Positions 7,451-15,345 of a DNA stretch of 17,579 bases are shown here, in pieces. How positions within the stretch are numbered: position 1 is the stretch's first letter; each line of letters starts with the position of its first letter. A program made the position numbers and the translations under genes. This DNA is from CAYMFD01 sp964389475 (GTDB lineage: Bacteria; Bacteroidota; Bacteroidia; Chitinophagales; Saprospiraceae): assembly GCA_964389475.1 (NCBI GenBank), contig CAYMFD010000083.1:1-17579 (forward strand), written 5' to 3'. The notes under the pieces are model-generated. The model ran no database searches and was not told the DNA's origin. It saw only the letters and a program-made list of their open reading frames with translations.

Positions 7451-9673
7451 CTAGGCACTTATGCCTTCTATAATCTGATTAAGGGTCGCACTTGGTCGCA
7501 TGACCTCGTAGGTTTTAGCTCGATCTGTCGAGTAGTAGCCATCGATATTGACCGCCTGGCCTTGTACGGCTATCAGTTCGCTGTTGATCTGTGCCTCGTG
7601 CTTTGCGAGATCTGCTGCGATAGGTACGAAGTGATCAGCTAGTGCCTTGTCGTCCTGCTGGTCTGCTAAGGCTTGTGCCCAGTACATCGCTAGGTAGTAG
7701 TGGCTACCTCGATTGTCATGTTCGTTGACCTTACGACTCGGCCCCTTGTCCATGTCTAGGTACTTGGTGGTCGCTAGGTTGAGGGCATCGGCTAGTACTT
7801 TGGCTTGCGGATTATCATATTGCTCAGCGAGGTGCTCTAGAGATACCGCTAGGGCGAGAAATTCGCCGAGGCTATCCCAGCGCAGGTGGTTTTCTGCGAG
7901 CAGCTGTTGTATGTGCTTAGGGGCAGATCCTCCAGCACCTGTTTCGAAGAGTCCACCGCCATTCATCAGTGGTACTATAGATAGCATCTTGGCACTAGTA
8001 CCTACTTCCAGTATGGGGAAGAGATCCGTATTATAATCACGCAGCACATTACCGGTGACGGAGATCGTATCCTTACCTTCTTTGATCCGCTGTAGCGAAA
8101 ATAACGTCGCTGCCACCGGGCTCATGATCTGTATGTCTAGGCCATCTGTATCGTGGTTGGGCAGGTAGGTGTTGACCTTTTTGATGAGTTCGCGGTCGTG
8201 GGCTCTATCTGCATCTAGCCAGAATATAGCTGGTACACCAGTGGCTCTTGCACGAGTGACGGCTAGCTTTACCCAGTCCTGTACAGGCGCATCTTTGGTC
8301 TGGCACATCCGCCATATATCGCCGCTGTGTACGGGGTGGCTGATCAGTACATTGTTATTGGCATCGACGACCTCTACGGTACCATTAGCACTTATTTCAA
8401 ATGTCTTATCGTGTGAGCCATACTCTTCTGCTTTCTGCGCCATGAGACCTACATTAGGCACACTACCCATCGTCGTAGGGTCAAATGCGCCATGCTCCTT
8501 ACAGAAGTCTATGGTCGCTTGGTAGATGCCGCTATAGCTGCTATCGGGTATCACGGCCTTGGTATCTCTACTCTTGCCGTTGGGGTCCCACATCTGCCCG
8601 CTATTGCGGATCATGGCTGGCATACTAGCGTCTATGATAACGTCACTCGGCACGTGTAGGTTGGTGATGCCACGGTCGCTATTGACCATCGCTAGGTCTG
8701 GACCTGCTGCATAGATCTCGGCAATCGCTGCCTCTATCTCCGTCCGCTCGCTATCGTCTAGGCCTTCTATCTTGGACAGTAGGTCTCCGAATCCATTGCG
8801 GACGTTGACGCCTATTTTTTCGAAGGTGTCGTTATATTTTTTAAAAAGTGGGGCAAAGTAGGTCTTGACCGCATGGCCAAATATGATCGGGTCGCTGACC
8901 TTCATCATGGTGGCTTTCATATGAAGGCTAAATAGTAAGCCTCGCTCTTTAGCGTCTGCCACCTCCTTTGCTAGAAAGGTATTGAGCTTGGCCACCTCCA
9001 TCACGGAGGCGTCTATGATCTCGCCAGCCTGGAGGCTGAGGCCTGCCTTGAGAGTCGTACGCTGGCCATCAGCACTTACGTGTACGATATCTACGGTAGT
9101 GGCAGCGGCTAAGGTGACAGATTTTTCATTATTGCAAAAGTCACCATCCGTCATTGTAGCTACGTGCGACTGAGAGTCAGATGACCATGGTCCCATGCTG
9201 TGGGGATTTTTGCGAGCATAGGCCTTGACTGGCTTAGGGGCCCGACGATCACTATTACCCTCTCTGAGGACTGGGTTGACGGCACTACCCTTGATCTTGG
9301 CATAACGAGCGGCTATATCTAGATCCTTGTCCGTGCTTGGGCTGGTGGGGTAGTCAGGTACAGCATAGCCGTCCTCTTGCAGTTCTGCGATGGCAGCCTT
9401 GAGCTGTGGCACAGAGGCGCTGATATTGGGCAGTTTGATAATGTTGGCCTCGGGTTGCTTGGCTAGTTCGCCGAGATAAGCAAGGTCGTCGCTCACACGC
9501 TGCTCCTCTGTCAGGTAGTCAGGAAATACAGCTAATATCCTGTGGGCTAGTGATATATCTTTTGTTTCAAGCTCTATGCCAGCAGTCCCTGTAAAGGCCT
9601 GGACGATGGGTAAGAAGGAGTGAGTAGCTAGGTATGGTGCTTCATCCGTGATCGTGTAGATGATCTTGCTCAT
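7451..9673 (-). CDS. icd: NADP-dependent isocitrate dehydrogenase, monomeric type
   Basis: The 740-aa protein matches the monomeric isocitrate dehydrogenase family in length and motifs, not the roughly 420-aa dimeric type. It oxidises isocitrate to 2-oxoglutarate and CO2 with NADP+ in the TCA cycle. Numbering runs two below the Azotobacter vinelandii enzyme, and the expected active-site residues are all present: Ser130, Asn133, Arg137 and Arg143 in GSAVNPVLREGNSDRR; Lys253 (HMKATMM); Asp348 (VIIDAS); Tyr418; and Arg545, Asp546 and Asp550 in NVLRDYNTD. The NGGGLFETGAGGSAPKH segment (571-587) and DNRGSHYY (653-660) lie in the cofactor and dimer-like core. The start ATG is preceded by a non-Shine-Dalgarno leader and a good divergent promoter at 9730-9763. 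tamB follows 87 bp downstream, with no obvious functional link. Confidence 0.97.
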   Translation of the reverse strand: MSKIIYTITDEAPYLATHSFLPIVQAFTGTAGIELETKDISLAHRILAVFPDYLTEEQRVSDDLAYLGELAKQPEANIIKLPNISASVPQLKAAIAELQEDGYAVPDYPTSPSTDKDLDIAARYAKIKGSAVNPVLREGNSDRRAPKPVKAYARKNPHSMGPWSSDSQSHVATMTDGDFCNNEKSVTLAAATTVDIVHVSADGQRTTLKAGLSLQAGEIIDASVMEVAKLNTFLAKEVADAKERGLLFSLHMKATMMKVSDPIIFGHAVKTYFAPLFKKYNDTFEKIGVNVRNGFGDLLSKIEGLDDSERTEIEAAIAEIYAAGPDLAMVNSDRGITNLHVPSDVIIDASMPAMIRNSGQMWDPNGKSRDTKAVIPDSSYSGIYQATIDFCKEHGAFDPTTMGSVPNVGLMAQKAEEYGSHDKTFEISANGTVEVVDANNNVLISHPVHSGDIWRMCQTKDAPVQDWVKLAVTRARATGVPAIFWLDADRAHDRELIKKVNTYLPNHDTDGLDIQIMSPVAATLFSLQRIKEGKDTISVTGNVLRDYNTDLFPILEVGTSAKMLSIVPLMNGGGLFETGAGGSAPKHIQQLLAENHLRWDSLGEFLALAVSLEHLAEQYDNPQAKVLADALNLATTKYLDMDKGPSRKVNEHDNRGSHYYLAMYWAQALADQQDDKALADHFVPIAADLAKHEAQINSELIAVQGQAVNIDGYYSTDRAKTYEVMRPSATLNQIIEGISA

Positions 9674-9729
9674 GTGTGTAGATTGACGTTGTTGTATATA
9701 GGTATCGCATTGATGGCGACACAGTCGAT

Positions 9730-9763
9730 CAAAAGTAATGATTAGCGGGTATACTCACTCAAA
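9730..9763 (-). promoter_or_regulatory. Bacteroidota-type promoter driving icd
   Basis: On the minus strand TACTTTTG (9737 down to 9730) is an exact match to the -7 box TAnnTTTG. TTTG (9763 down to 9760) lies 22 bp upstream as a -33 box, close to the usual spacing. Transcription would start near 9724, giving a leader of about 50 nt. Confidence 0.5.
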
Positions 9764-9822
9764 GAAATCCACTTTGCCGTTCTTAAACTAGTACAAGCGT
9801 CTGCCGCATAGTTGATATACTG

Positions 9823-9830
9823 TACTTTTG
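9823..9830 (+). promoter_or_regulatory. -7 box of the SPOR-rodA promoter
   Basis: TACTTTTG is again an exact TAnnTTTG match, the same octamer as in the divergent icd promoter. It lies 23 bp before the SPOR gene ATG, giving a short leader. I do not see a -33 TTTG at the proper distance, so the assignment rests on the -7 box alone. Confidence 0.4.
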
Positions 9831-9853
9831 CTCTCCATCTAATGCACTAGACT

Positions 9854-10240
9854 ATGAGACTACTACTTATCCTCTTACTATCCGGTATAGCCCTTGCGGC
9901 ATCTAGCCAGCATGTTACCGTAAGTGAAGATGCTGCCGTACAGCAACTCATGGAGCAGTATGTCGAGCAGAGCAAGGCAGTAGAGACGATGCGTGGATGG
10001 CGCATCCAGATCATCACGACGGACGACCGCCGTAAGATGGAGGCCGCTCGTAGCAAGTTCGTAGCTATGCACCCAGGTATGTACATGGAGTGGGACCACA
10101 TCGTGCCGTACTACAAGGTGAAAGTGGGTGCCTATCGAGAAAAATTAGACCTACAGAGCTTTTTGGTGGAGTTGCGTAGTGACTTCCCGAGTGCCTTACC
10201 TATCCAGGACGAGGTCCGTAAGACCGAACTCGTTTACTAA
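9854..10240 (+). CDS. secreted SPOR-domain protein
   Basis: The 128-aa protein has an N-terminal signal peptide (about 1-18, ending LAASSQ). A SPOR domain covers most of the rest (about 46-124): GWRIQIITTDDRRKMEAA (48-65) and YYKVKVGAYREKLDLQSFL (86-104) have the typical spacing of its two halves. SPOR domains bind glycan strands stripped of stem peptides, usually at division sites or places of wall remodelling. This one would act in the periplasm. Its TAA (10238-10240) is followed immediately by the rodA ATG (10241), so the two are very likely co-transcribed and translationally coupled. That suggests a role in peptidoglycan synthesis or turnover with RodA, which is inference from context. 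Confidence 0.85.
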   Translation: MRLLLILLLSGIALAASSQHVTVSEDAAVQQLMEQYVEQSKAVETMRGWRIQIITTDDRRKMEAARSKFVAMHPGMYMEWDHIVPYYKVKVGAYREKLDLQSFLVELRSDFPSALPIQDEVRKTELVY

Positions 10241-11656
10241 ATGGCGCTATCTAGTCGACGTACATCGGTATCCCGGTCTATTGACTATGGGCTGCTGATG
10301 ATCTTTGCGGCACTGATGCTCATAGGGTGGTTTACGCTTAAGGCATCGGTGTATTCGTCTGACCTCTCAACATTCTCATATTTTGATTTTGGGTCTCCCA
10401 TGGGCAAGCATACTGCATGGGTAGTGGTCGCTATGGCGGTCATGGTAGTGACCTTAGTAGTCGACTGGCAGCTGTGGTCCTATTTTGCCTATCCGATCTA
10501 CGCGATCACGATAGTCATGCTCCTTCTGGTACTGCTACTAGGTACGGAGATCAAGGGGGCTACTTCTTGGTTTACGCTAGGCTCAGTGAGTATCCAGCCT
10601 AGCGAATTTGCCAAGTTCGGTACCTGTCTAGCCATCAGCAGTTATCTCAGCCACTACTCGGTAGACCTGCGCAAGCGGCAGGCGATATTGACGACTGCGA
10701 TGATCCTAGGTGTACCTATGCTACTCATCATGCTACAGCCCGATGCAGGTAGTGCTCTAGTTTTCACTTCTTTTCTCATACTGCTTTATATCAAAGGCTT
10801 GTCACCAGATTTTTACATTTACATCTTCGTCCTCACGTCGATACTTATCCTTTCGCTCATGATAGGTCCCGAGCTGGTGATGTGTGGTGCTGTGCTGGGA
10901 GCCTTCCTATTATTACTATCCAAGCAGGCAGAGAGTCGCACGGTCGTCATTGCGGGTCTTGTAGGCTTGATCGTCTGGTATGCGGCCTACCAGCAGGGAT
11001 ATAACATATATGTATTTATGGCCTACCTCGTTATTGCAGTGGCGATGGGCATCCGGCTTTTTGTGATGCGAGAGCAGCGGCTTGCGACGCTAGTCCTCAC
11101 GGGTATAGTTCTGTGTGGCTTTGTTGCTTACGGCAGTTCGATGCTTTTTAATAATGTGCTGCAGCCGCATCAGCAAGATCGTATCAATGTATGGCTACGG
11201 CCAGACAAGTGTGATCCGCAGGGCTCGCTATACAATGTACTACAGAGTAAGCTCGCTATCGGTGCGGGAGGGTTTGCGGGTAAGGGCCACCTCAATGGTA
11301 CCATGACTAAGCTCAACTATGTGCCAGAGCAGAGCACAGATTTTATATTTAGTATCGTAGGGGAGGAGCAGGGCTTCTTGGGTAGCTTGGTCGTGATAGG
11401 CCTTTTTGTTATGCTCCTGATCCGCATTGTCAGTATAGCAGAGCGAGGCAAGACGCCGTTTGTACGTTGTTATGGCTATGGCGTGGCGGGTATCTTCTTC
11501 GTCCACTTTGCTGTCAACATAGGTATGTCGGTCGGCCTCATGCCGATCATAGGTATACCGCTGCCCTTCCTGAGTAAGGGTGGTTCTGCGATGATCGCCT
11601 TTACACTCATGCTAGGCGTCTTACTTAGGATGGACTTATCGAGGCATCGGGCTTAA
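10241..11656 (+). CDS. rodA: RodA, SEDS-family peptidoglycan glycosyltransferase
   Basis: The 471-aa polytopic membrane protein polymerises lipid II into glycan strands during cell elongation, working with a class B penicillin-binding protein. SEDS motifs are clear: SIQPSEFAKFG (117-127), QPDAGSALV (166-174), QDRINVWLRPDKCDPQGS (312-329), QSKLAIGAGGFAGKG (335-349), VPEQSTDFIFSIVGEEQG (361-378) and GLMPIIGIPLPFLSKGGSAM (432-451). Asp367 in the TDFIF motif corresponds to the essential SEDS aspartate. It is about 100 residues longer than Escherichia coli RodA. The extra length lies between QPDAG and QDRINVW and contains about four additional hydrophobic segments (roughly 208-300). RodA rather than FtsW is inferred from these motifs and the LPFLSKGGSA pattern. 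It starts one base after the SPOR gene stop. No mreBCD or penicillin-binding protein gene lies next to it in the window. Confidence 0.92.
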   Translation: MALSSRRTSVSRSIDYGLLMIFAALMLIGWFTLKASVYSSDLSTFSYFDFGSPMGKHTAWVVVAMAVMVVTLVVDWQLWSYFAYPIYAITIVMLLLVLLLGTEIKGATSWFTLGSVSIQPSEFAKFGTCLAISSYLSHYSVDLRKRQAILTTAMILGVPMLLIMLQPDAGSALVFTSFLILLYIKGLSPDFYIYIFVLTSILILSLMIGPELVMCGAVLGAFLLLLSKQAESRTVVIAGLVGLIVWYAAYQQGYNIYVFMAYLVIAVAMGIRLFVMREQRLATLVLTGIVLCGFVAYGSSMLFNNVLQPHQQDRINVWLRPDKCDPQGSLYNVLQSKLAIGAGGFAGKGHLNGTMTKLNYVPEQSTDFIFSIVGEEQGFLGSLVVIGLFVMLLIRIVSIAERGKTPFVRCYGYGVAGIFFVHFAVNIGMSVGLMPIIGIPLPFLSKGGSAMIAFTLMLGVLLRMDLSRHRA

Positions 11657-11747
11657 CTGTCACAAAACAGACATAAATATGACGGAGTTTGGCTGTTCTT
11701 TTCCTGGTTTCTAGTCGTATAGGTAACCACTAGACACCTCACTTAAG

Positions 11748-12521
11748 ATGAAAACACTACTATCTAGCTATATCGTTCTGGTACTGTCTATCGTAGGTTG
11801 CGATATCAGTCAGCGTACACCTCCAGTAGATGTAGCTCCAGTATCTGACATCGATCCGATCGCTAGTCGCATAGGACAGGCACATGGCAAGTCGCTACTT
11901 GATGAGTACGGCTATGTACGGTTCGATATCGAGAAGAGCTTTGGCGGATCAGCACCTACCACCGCTACGATCACGGCCAGTACAGATGGAGGTCGTATAC
12001 GGCTAGATACCAAGTCGGGTCGTACGATCGTGTGGGATCGTGGAGAGCTACGTAGCACTAGCGATGATGATGGTCGGCAGGGTGATCGCTTTGAGATATT
12101 TACGTGGCAGTACTTCTTCATGCTACCCTACAAGCTAGCGGACCCAGGTGTCAACCTCCTAGCACAGCCCCAGGTAGATATGGACGGCCAGGCGTACGAG
12201 ACGGTCTGGCTCGCCTTTGATAATGGGACGGGTGACGCCTCCGATGACTGGTACCGACTACACATCGATCAGGCATCTGGCCGCATCGAGCATGCAGGCT
12301 ACATCGTGACGGCTGGTGGCAAGACTCCCGAGGAGGCCGCCGCTAATGCGCATAGCATCACCTATGACGATTATACCCCTACGGCAGGTATTCCGATCTC
12401 TAGGTCATGGACCTTTAGCAATTACGACGCCGATACACAGCAGGTCCGTGATAGCATCGGTTATGCCCGCATTAGCAATATTTCATTTCCCGAGGGAGAG
12501 GAGTTGAGCTGGGACTTGTAG
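11748..12521 (+). CDS. lipoprotein, probably DUF6503-like
   Basis: The 257-aa protein starts with a lipoprotein signal (hydrophobic about 8-16, lipobox IVGC with Cys18 as the predicted lipidated residue), so it should sit on a membrane facing the periplasm. The mature part is soluble and beta-rich, with WQYFFMLPYKLADPGVNLL (about 120-138) and repeated beta-type segments. This pattern recalls Bacteroidota DUF6503 lipoproteins, which look like LolA/LppX-type lipid-binding folds. That match is from memory and only moderately sure. It lies 91 bp after rodA on the same strand. The short spacer contains no strong terminator, so read-through from rodA is possible. Function is unknown. Confidence 0.75.
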   Translation: MKTLLSSYIVLVLSIVGCDISQRTPPVDVAPVSDIDPIASRIGQAHGKSLLDEYGYVRFDIEKSFGGSAPTTATITASTDGGRIRLDTKSGRTIVWDRGELRSTSDDDGRQGDRFEIFTWQYFFMLPYKLADPGVNLLAQPQVDMDGQAYETVWLAFDNGTGDASDDWYRLHIDQASGRIEHAGYIVTAGGKTPEEAAANAHSITYDDYTPTAGIPISRSWTFSNYDADTQQVRDSIGYARISNISFPEGEELSWDL

Positions 12522-12553
12522 GGAATAGTGTGTGACAGGGCTGGTACTTATGT

Positions 12554-12567
12554 AAGGATCGTTCCTT
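12554..12567. terminator. small hairpin in the convergent spacer
   Basis: AAGGA (12554-12558) pairs with TCCTT (12563-12567) around a TCGT loop. It lies between the lipoprotein gene and the convergent helicase gene. There is no clear T-run, so any terminator role is weak. The remaining spacer up to 12640 holds only a short ACCAATA direct repeat (near 12619-12634). Confidence 0.25.
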
Positions 12568-12640
12568 GGCAGCATTTAGATAAAGTGATCAAACTAAACA
12601 CAGCCGTCTAGCAACATATTACCAATAACCAATAACTACT

Positions 12641-14158
12641 CTAATAATGCTCCATAATCCTGCTGCGCAGTTGGCTCATGTAGTCATCTCGTAGCCACCT
12701 GCGATAGTTGAGGGTGCTCTTGGTGATACAGTAGCTGTAGTGCTTGACACGCTGAGATATGTCGTGCTCTAGCAGGCGGGCTAGACCTAGTGCCGACATT
12801 AAGTCTTCGGCATTCTCGAGGATCATCTCTGTATGCTGGTCTAGGCTGCGAGCGATCACCTGGTTGGGGGCACCACCCTTACGAGCGATATCCTCATAGT
12901 TAGCGTAGACGTCAAAGTTGACTTCCTCCGTTTTGGCAAATTTCTCTCGCAGTTCGTCGGGCATTACATACCTAAACTGCCGCTCGATATCCTCGTCTTG
13001 GATGAGGTTTTGGTAGAATAGATCTGGCGATCGGAATATCCGCTGCCAGTCGATATCACCATTCCAGGGTCCGAATCGAGCCACATTGTTACCGAGGTCG
13101 ATGACCTTAAAGTCTTTCTTCGTCTTGGTGATCCGTGAGCCCCGACCGATCATCTGAAAATATAATGTCAAGGACTTAGTCGCCCTGTTCATGATGATGG
13201 TATCGATCGTCGGTTCGTCAAAACCCGTCGTCAAGATACTGACAGACGATAGTATAGCATTAGGTGTCTCTCGGAACCACTTTAGTATGGCCGCTCGCTC
13301 TTTGGCAGAGTTCTTATTGTCTAAGTGGCGGACGTCGTAACCTGCTTCTTTAAAGTTATGGTAGACCTGCTGGGAGGTCTTGATACCATTGTTAAAGATC
13401 AGGGTCTTGCTATTAAGAGCTCGCTCGCGATAGGCTCGTAGTAGCAGGCCCTGCATGCTAGAGTCAGCGTATAGTTTCTCTGAGGAGGAGACGGTGTAGT
13501 CACCATTCATACCTACCTTGAGAGAGCCTAGGCCTACGTTGTAGATATAGAGTTCTGCATTGGCTAGGAACTGCTTTTTGATCAGGTCACTGATACTAGC
13601 CCCTACGATGAGGTCATCGTAGTTATCCTTCATCGGTAGCTTGATGTTGCTACTGAGTGGGGTGGCGGTGACGCCGAGTATCGTGCTATGATTGAGAAAC
13701 TTAAATAGCTTGGTAAAACTATTGTAGTGGGCCTCATCGATGATGGTAAGACCTACGTCCTTCATAGACATGTCTTCATCGTTGAGCCGATTGTTAAGCG
13801 TCTCGACCATGGCGACGTAGCACATGTAGTTTTTGTCCTCGGGCAGCGTCTTAACACTACTATCGATGACCATATTCTCCACGCCAAACTCCGTGAGCAT
13901 AGAACTGGTCTGCTTGCTCAGCTCTATACGGTGTGTGAGTATGAGTACTTTCTGGTTGCGATTTTCGACAAATCGACGGGCTATCTCACTAAAGATCACG
14001 GTCTTACCTCCACCCGTAGGTAGCTGAAAGAGGAGGTTATATCCGCCATCGGTATTATTGTCAATATGCCTAAAGATCTCATCGATCGACTTATGTTGAT
14101 AGTCGTATAGATCCTTGCCAAATGCTTTTTCCTGTTCGTCTAAGACGTCGGTTTTTTC
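12641..14158 (-). CDS. SF2 DEAD/DEAH-box helicase, 5' end uncertain
   Basis: This is a superfamily 2 helicase of the SSL2/type III restriction-like group (about 505 aa from 14158). Motifs in order: Q-like LYDYQ; Walker A QLPTGGGKT (PTGGGKT at 14020-14000); ILTHRIEL; TIIDEAH (DEAH at 13738-13727); GVTATPL (TATP at 13669-13658); LIFNNGIKTSQ; SILTTGFDEP; and QMIGRGSR. Counting from Val at 13999, QMIGRGSR is residues 282-289. It should be an ATP-dependent nucleic-acid translocase. No partner nuclease or methylase is present. The frame is open up to 14227 and stopped by TAA at 14230-14228, but it contains no ATG, GTG or TTG upstream of Walker A. The first available start is GTG at 13999, which would delete Walker A. 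A GTG at 14160 would fit if the A-run at 14157-14152 had seven bases instead of six. The true start is therefore unresolved: an assembly error, a frameshift, or a broken gene. Confidence 0.8.
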   Translation of the reverse strand, partial: EKTDVLDEQEKAFGKDLYDYQHKSIDEIFRHIDNNTDGGYNLLFQLPTGGGKTVIFSEIARRFVENRNQKVLILTHRIELSKQTSSMLTEFGVENMVIDSSVKTLPEDKNYMCYVAMVETLNNRLNDEDMSMKDVGLTIIDEAHYNSFTKLFKFLNHSTILGVTATPLSSNIKLPMKDNYDDLIVGASISDLIKKQFLANAELYIYNVGLGSLKVGMNGDYTVSSSEKLYADSSMQGLLLRAYRERALNSKTLIFNNGIKTSQQVYHNFKEAGYDVRHLDNKNSAKERAAILKWFRETPNAILSSVSILTTGFDEPTIDTIIMNRATKSLTLYFQMIGRGSRITKTKKDFKVIDLGNNVARFGPWNGDIDWQRIFRSPDLFYQNLIQDEDIERQFRYVMPDELREKFAKTEEVNFDVYANYEDIARKGGAPNQVIARSLDQHTEMILENAEDLMSALGLARLLEHDISQRVKHYSYCITKSTLNYRRWLRDDYMSQLRSRIMEHY

Positions 14159-14282
14159 ACTAGAGATAGCGCAACGGTTTGTGATGAAAAAAATCGAGTT
14201 TTCTGAGAAAGCGCAATGATACGAAGATTAAAAGGTTCGATTGTCATAGAAGTGGTTTTTGCGGTTTTAGGCGGTATTCGGT

Positions 14283-14382
14283 NNNNNNNNNNNNNNNNNN
14301 NNNNNNNNNNNNNNNNNNNNNNNNNNNNNNNNNNNNNNNNNNNNNNNNNNNNNNNNNNNNNNNNNNNNNNNNNNNNNNNNNN
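14283..14382. other. assembly gap of 100 Ns
   Basis: Exactly 100 Ns lie between the helicase 5' region and proC. The right edge enters a heptamer repeat directly, so the gap probably reflects an unresolved repeat. The real distance is unknown. Confidence 0.97.
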
Positions 14383-14417
14383 CATTCGACACTCGCTACT
14401 CGTGATTCAACATTCTA
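14383..14417. repeat. heptamer tandem repeat (ATTCGAC type) at the gap edge
   Basis: Five consecutive 7-bp units follow the gap: CATTCGA, CACTCGC, TACTCGT, GATTCAA, CATTCTA. The core pattern is nA(T/C)TC(G/A)n. On the left side of the gap only a single ATTCGG remnant (near 14276) is seen. The units differ from the ACGTCT type near 2400 but share its 7-bp period. Confidence 0.65.
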
Positions 14418-14457
14418 CAGTATTATGGTCATCTTTGGTGAGATAAAACAGATAACT

Positions 14458-15267
14458 ATGCGCATTCTTATCGTAGGTGGTGGTAACATGGGTCTGACCT
14501 TTGCGAAGTCGTTTTTGAGAGGTAGTATCGTGGAGGCGGGCGACCTTCATATACTTGAAAAACGACAAGACAAGGTAGCTGAGCTAGAGGCTATGGATAT
14601 CTGTCAGGTACATGCTGATGCTGGCCTCTGGGTTGAGGATGTAGATATCATCATACTGGCGGTCAAGCCACAGGATACGGCACCTGTCTACGATCTCCTG
14701 CAGGGTAAACTGTCGCCGCAGCAAGTGGTGCTCTCTATCATGGCTGGCGTGACGATGGCAGCACTACAGTCGGCACTTCATACGGACCGTATACTCCGTG
14801 CTATGCCCAACCTGCCTGCCCAGGTAGGAGTCGGTATGACGGTCTACACAGCTACAGATCAGGTGAGCAGGCCACAGCTGGTAGCAGTCACCAACCTGCT
14901 CAATACAACAGGCAAGACCATCTACGTCGAGAGTGAACAGATGATCGATGCAGCGACAGCGATATCGGGAAGTGGTCCTGCCTATGTATTTTATATGATA
15001 GAGGCATTGACGACGTCGGCAGTAGACCTTGGCTTTAGTCGGGCACAGGCGGAGTTGCTAGCGACTCAGACTTTTGCAGGTGCACAGGCTCTCTTGAGGG
15101 CAAGCAGTGCTACTTGCCAGGAGTGGATAGAGAAGGTGTCCTCACGCGGCGGTACCACAGAGGCGGCTATCGCTTCGATGCAGGACCTCCACGTAGCGCA
15201 GGATTTCGCCAAAGGCGTCCAAGCAGCCTACCAGCGGGCGATAGCACTTGGTAAGCTAAAGGCCTAG
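14458..15267 (+). CDS. proC: pyrroline-5-carboxylate reductase
   Basis: The 269-aa protein catalyses the last step of proline synthesis, NAD(P)H-dependent reduction of pyrroline-5-carboxylate to L-proline, in the cytoplasm. It has a Rossmann start MRILIVGGGNMG (1-12), an AVKPQD segment (68-73), MPNLPAQVGVG (116-126), the SGSGPAYVFYMIEAL signature (170-184) and the dimerisation-domain motif VSSRGGTTEAAIASM (227-241). The length equals Escherichia coli ProC. An in-frame ATG lies 33 bp upstream (14425), but the ATG at 14458 is chosen because it places the nucleotide-binding motif at the usual distance from the N-terminus. The leader is A-rich without a Shine-Dalgarno sequence. The ABC permease gene follows 78 bp downstream. 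Confidence 0.96.
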   Translation: MRILIVGGGNMGLTFAKSFLRGSIVEAGDLHILEKRQDKVAELEAMDICQVHADAGLWVEDVDIIILAVKPQDTAPVYDLLQGKLSPQQVVLSIMAGVTMAALQSALHTDRILRAMPNLPAQVGVGMTVYTATDQVSRPQLVAVTNLLNTTGKTIYVESEQMIDAATAISGSGPAYVFYMIEALTTSAVDLGFSRAQAELLATQTFAGAQALLRASSATCQEWIEKVSSRGGTTEAAIASMQDLHVAQDFAKGVQAAYQRAIALGKLKA

Positions 15268-15270
15268 GCT

Positions 15271-15310
15271 AGTCGATCGACTTTATGCTCGCCTTGATCG
15301 ATAAGTCAAG
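15271..15310. other. palindrome and hairpin between proC and the permease gene
   Basis: AGTCGATCGACT (15271-15282) is a perfect 12-bp palindrome just after the proC stop. It is followed by the stem CTTGA (15293-15297) / TCAAG (15306-15310). There is no T-run, so it is more likely an operator-like or attenuating structure than a terminator. Confidence 0.3.
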
Positions 15311-15345
15311 CAATATCCTAGTTGTGGTCTTACCTTTATACCAGT

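Noticed and set aside
12641..14158. Defence system (type III restriction or similar) centred on the helicase
   Set aside because: No methylase, nuclease or other defence gene is adjacent, and the neighbours are a lipoprotein gene and proC. A lone SF2 helicase does not support the claim.
14425..14457. Longer proC start at 14425
   Set aside because: It would add 11 residues (MVIFGEIKQIT) before the Rossmann strand, while ProC proteins begin directly with it.
15322..15345. TTG start for the permease
   Set aside because: An ATG eight codons later fits the family N-terminus, and the upstream TACCTTTA looks like promoter-type DNA.
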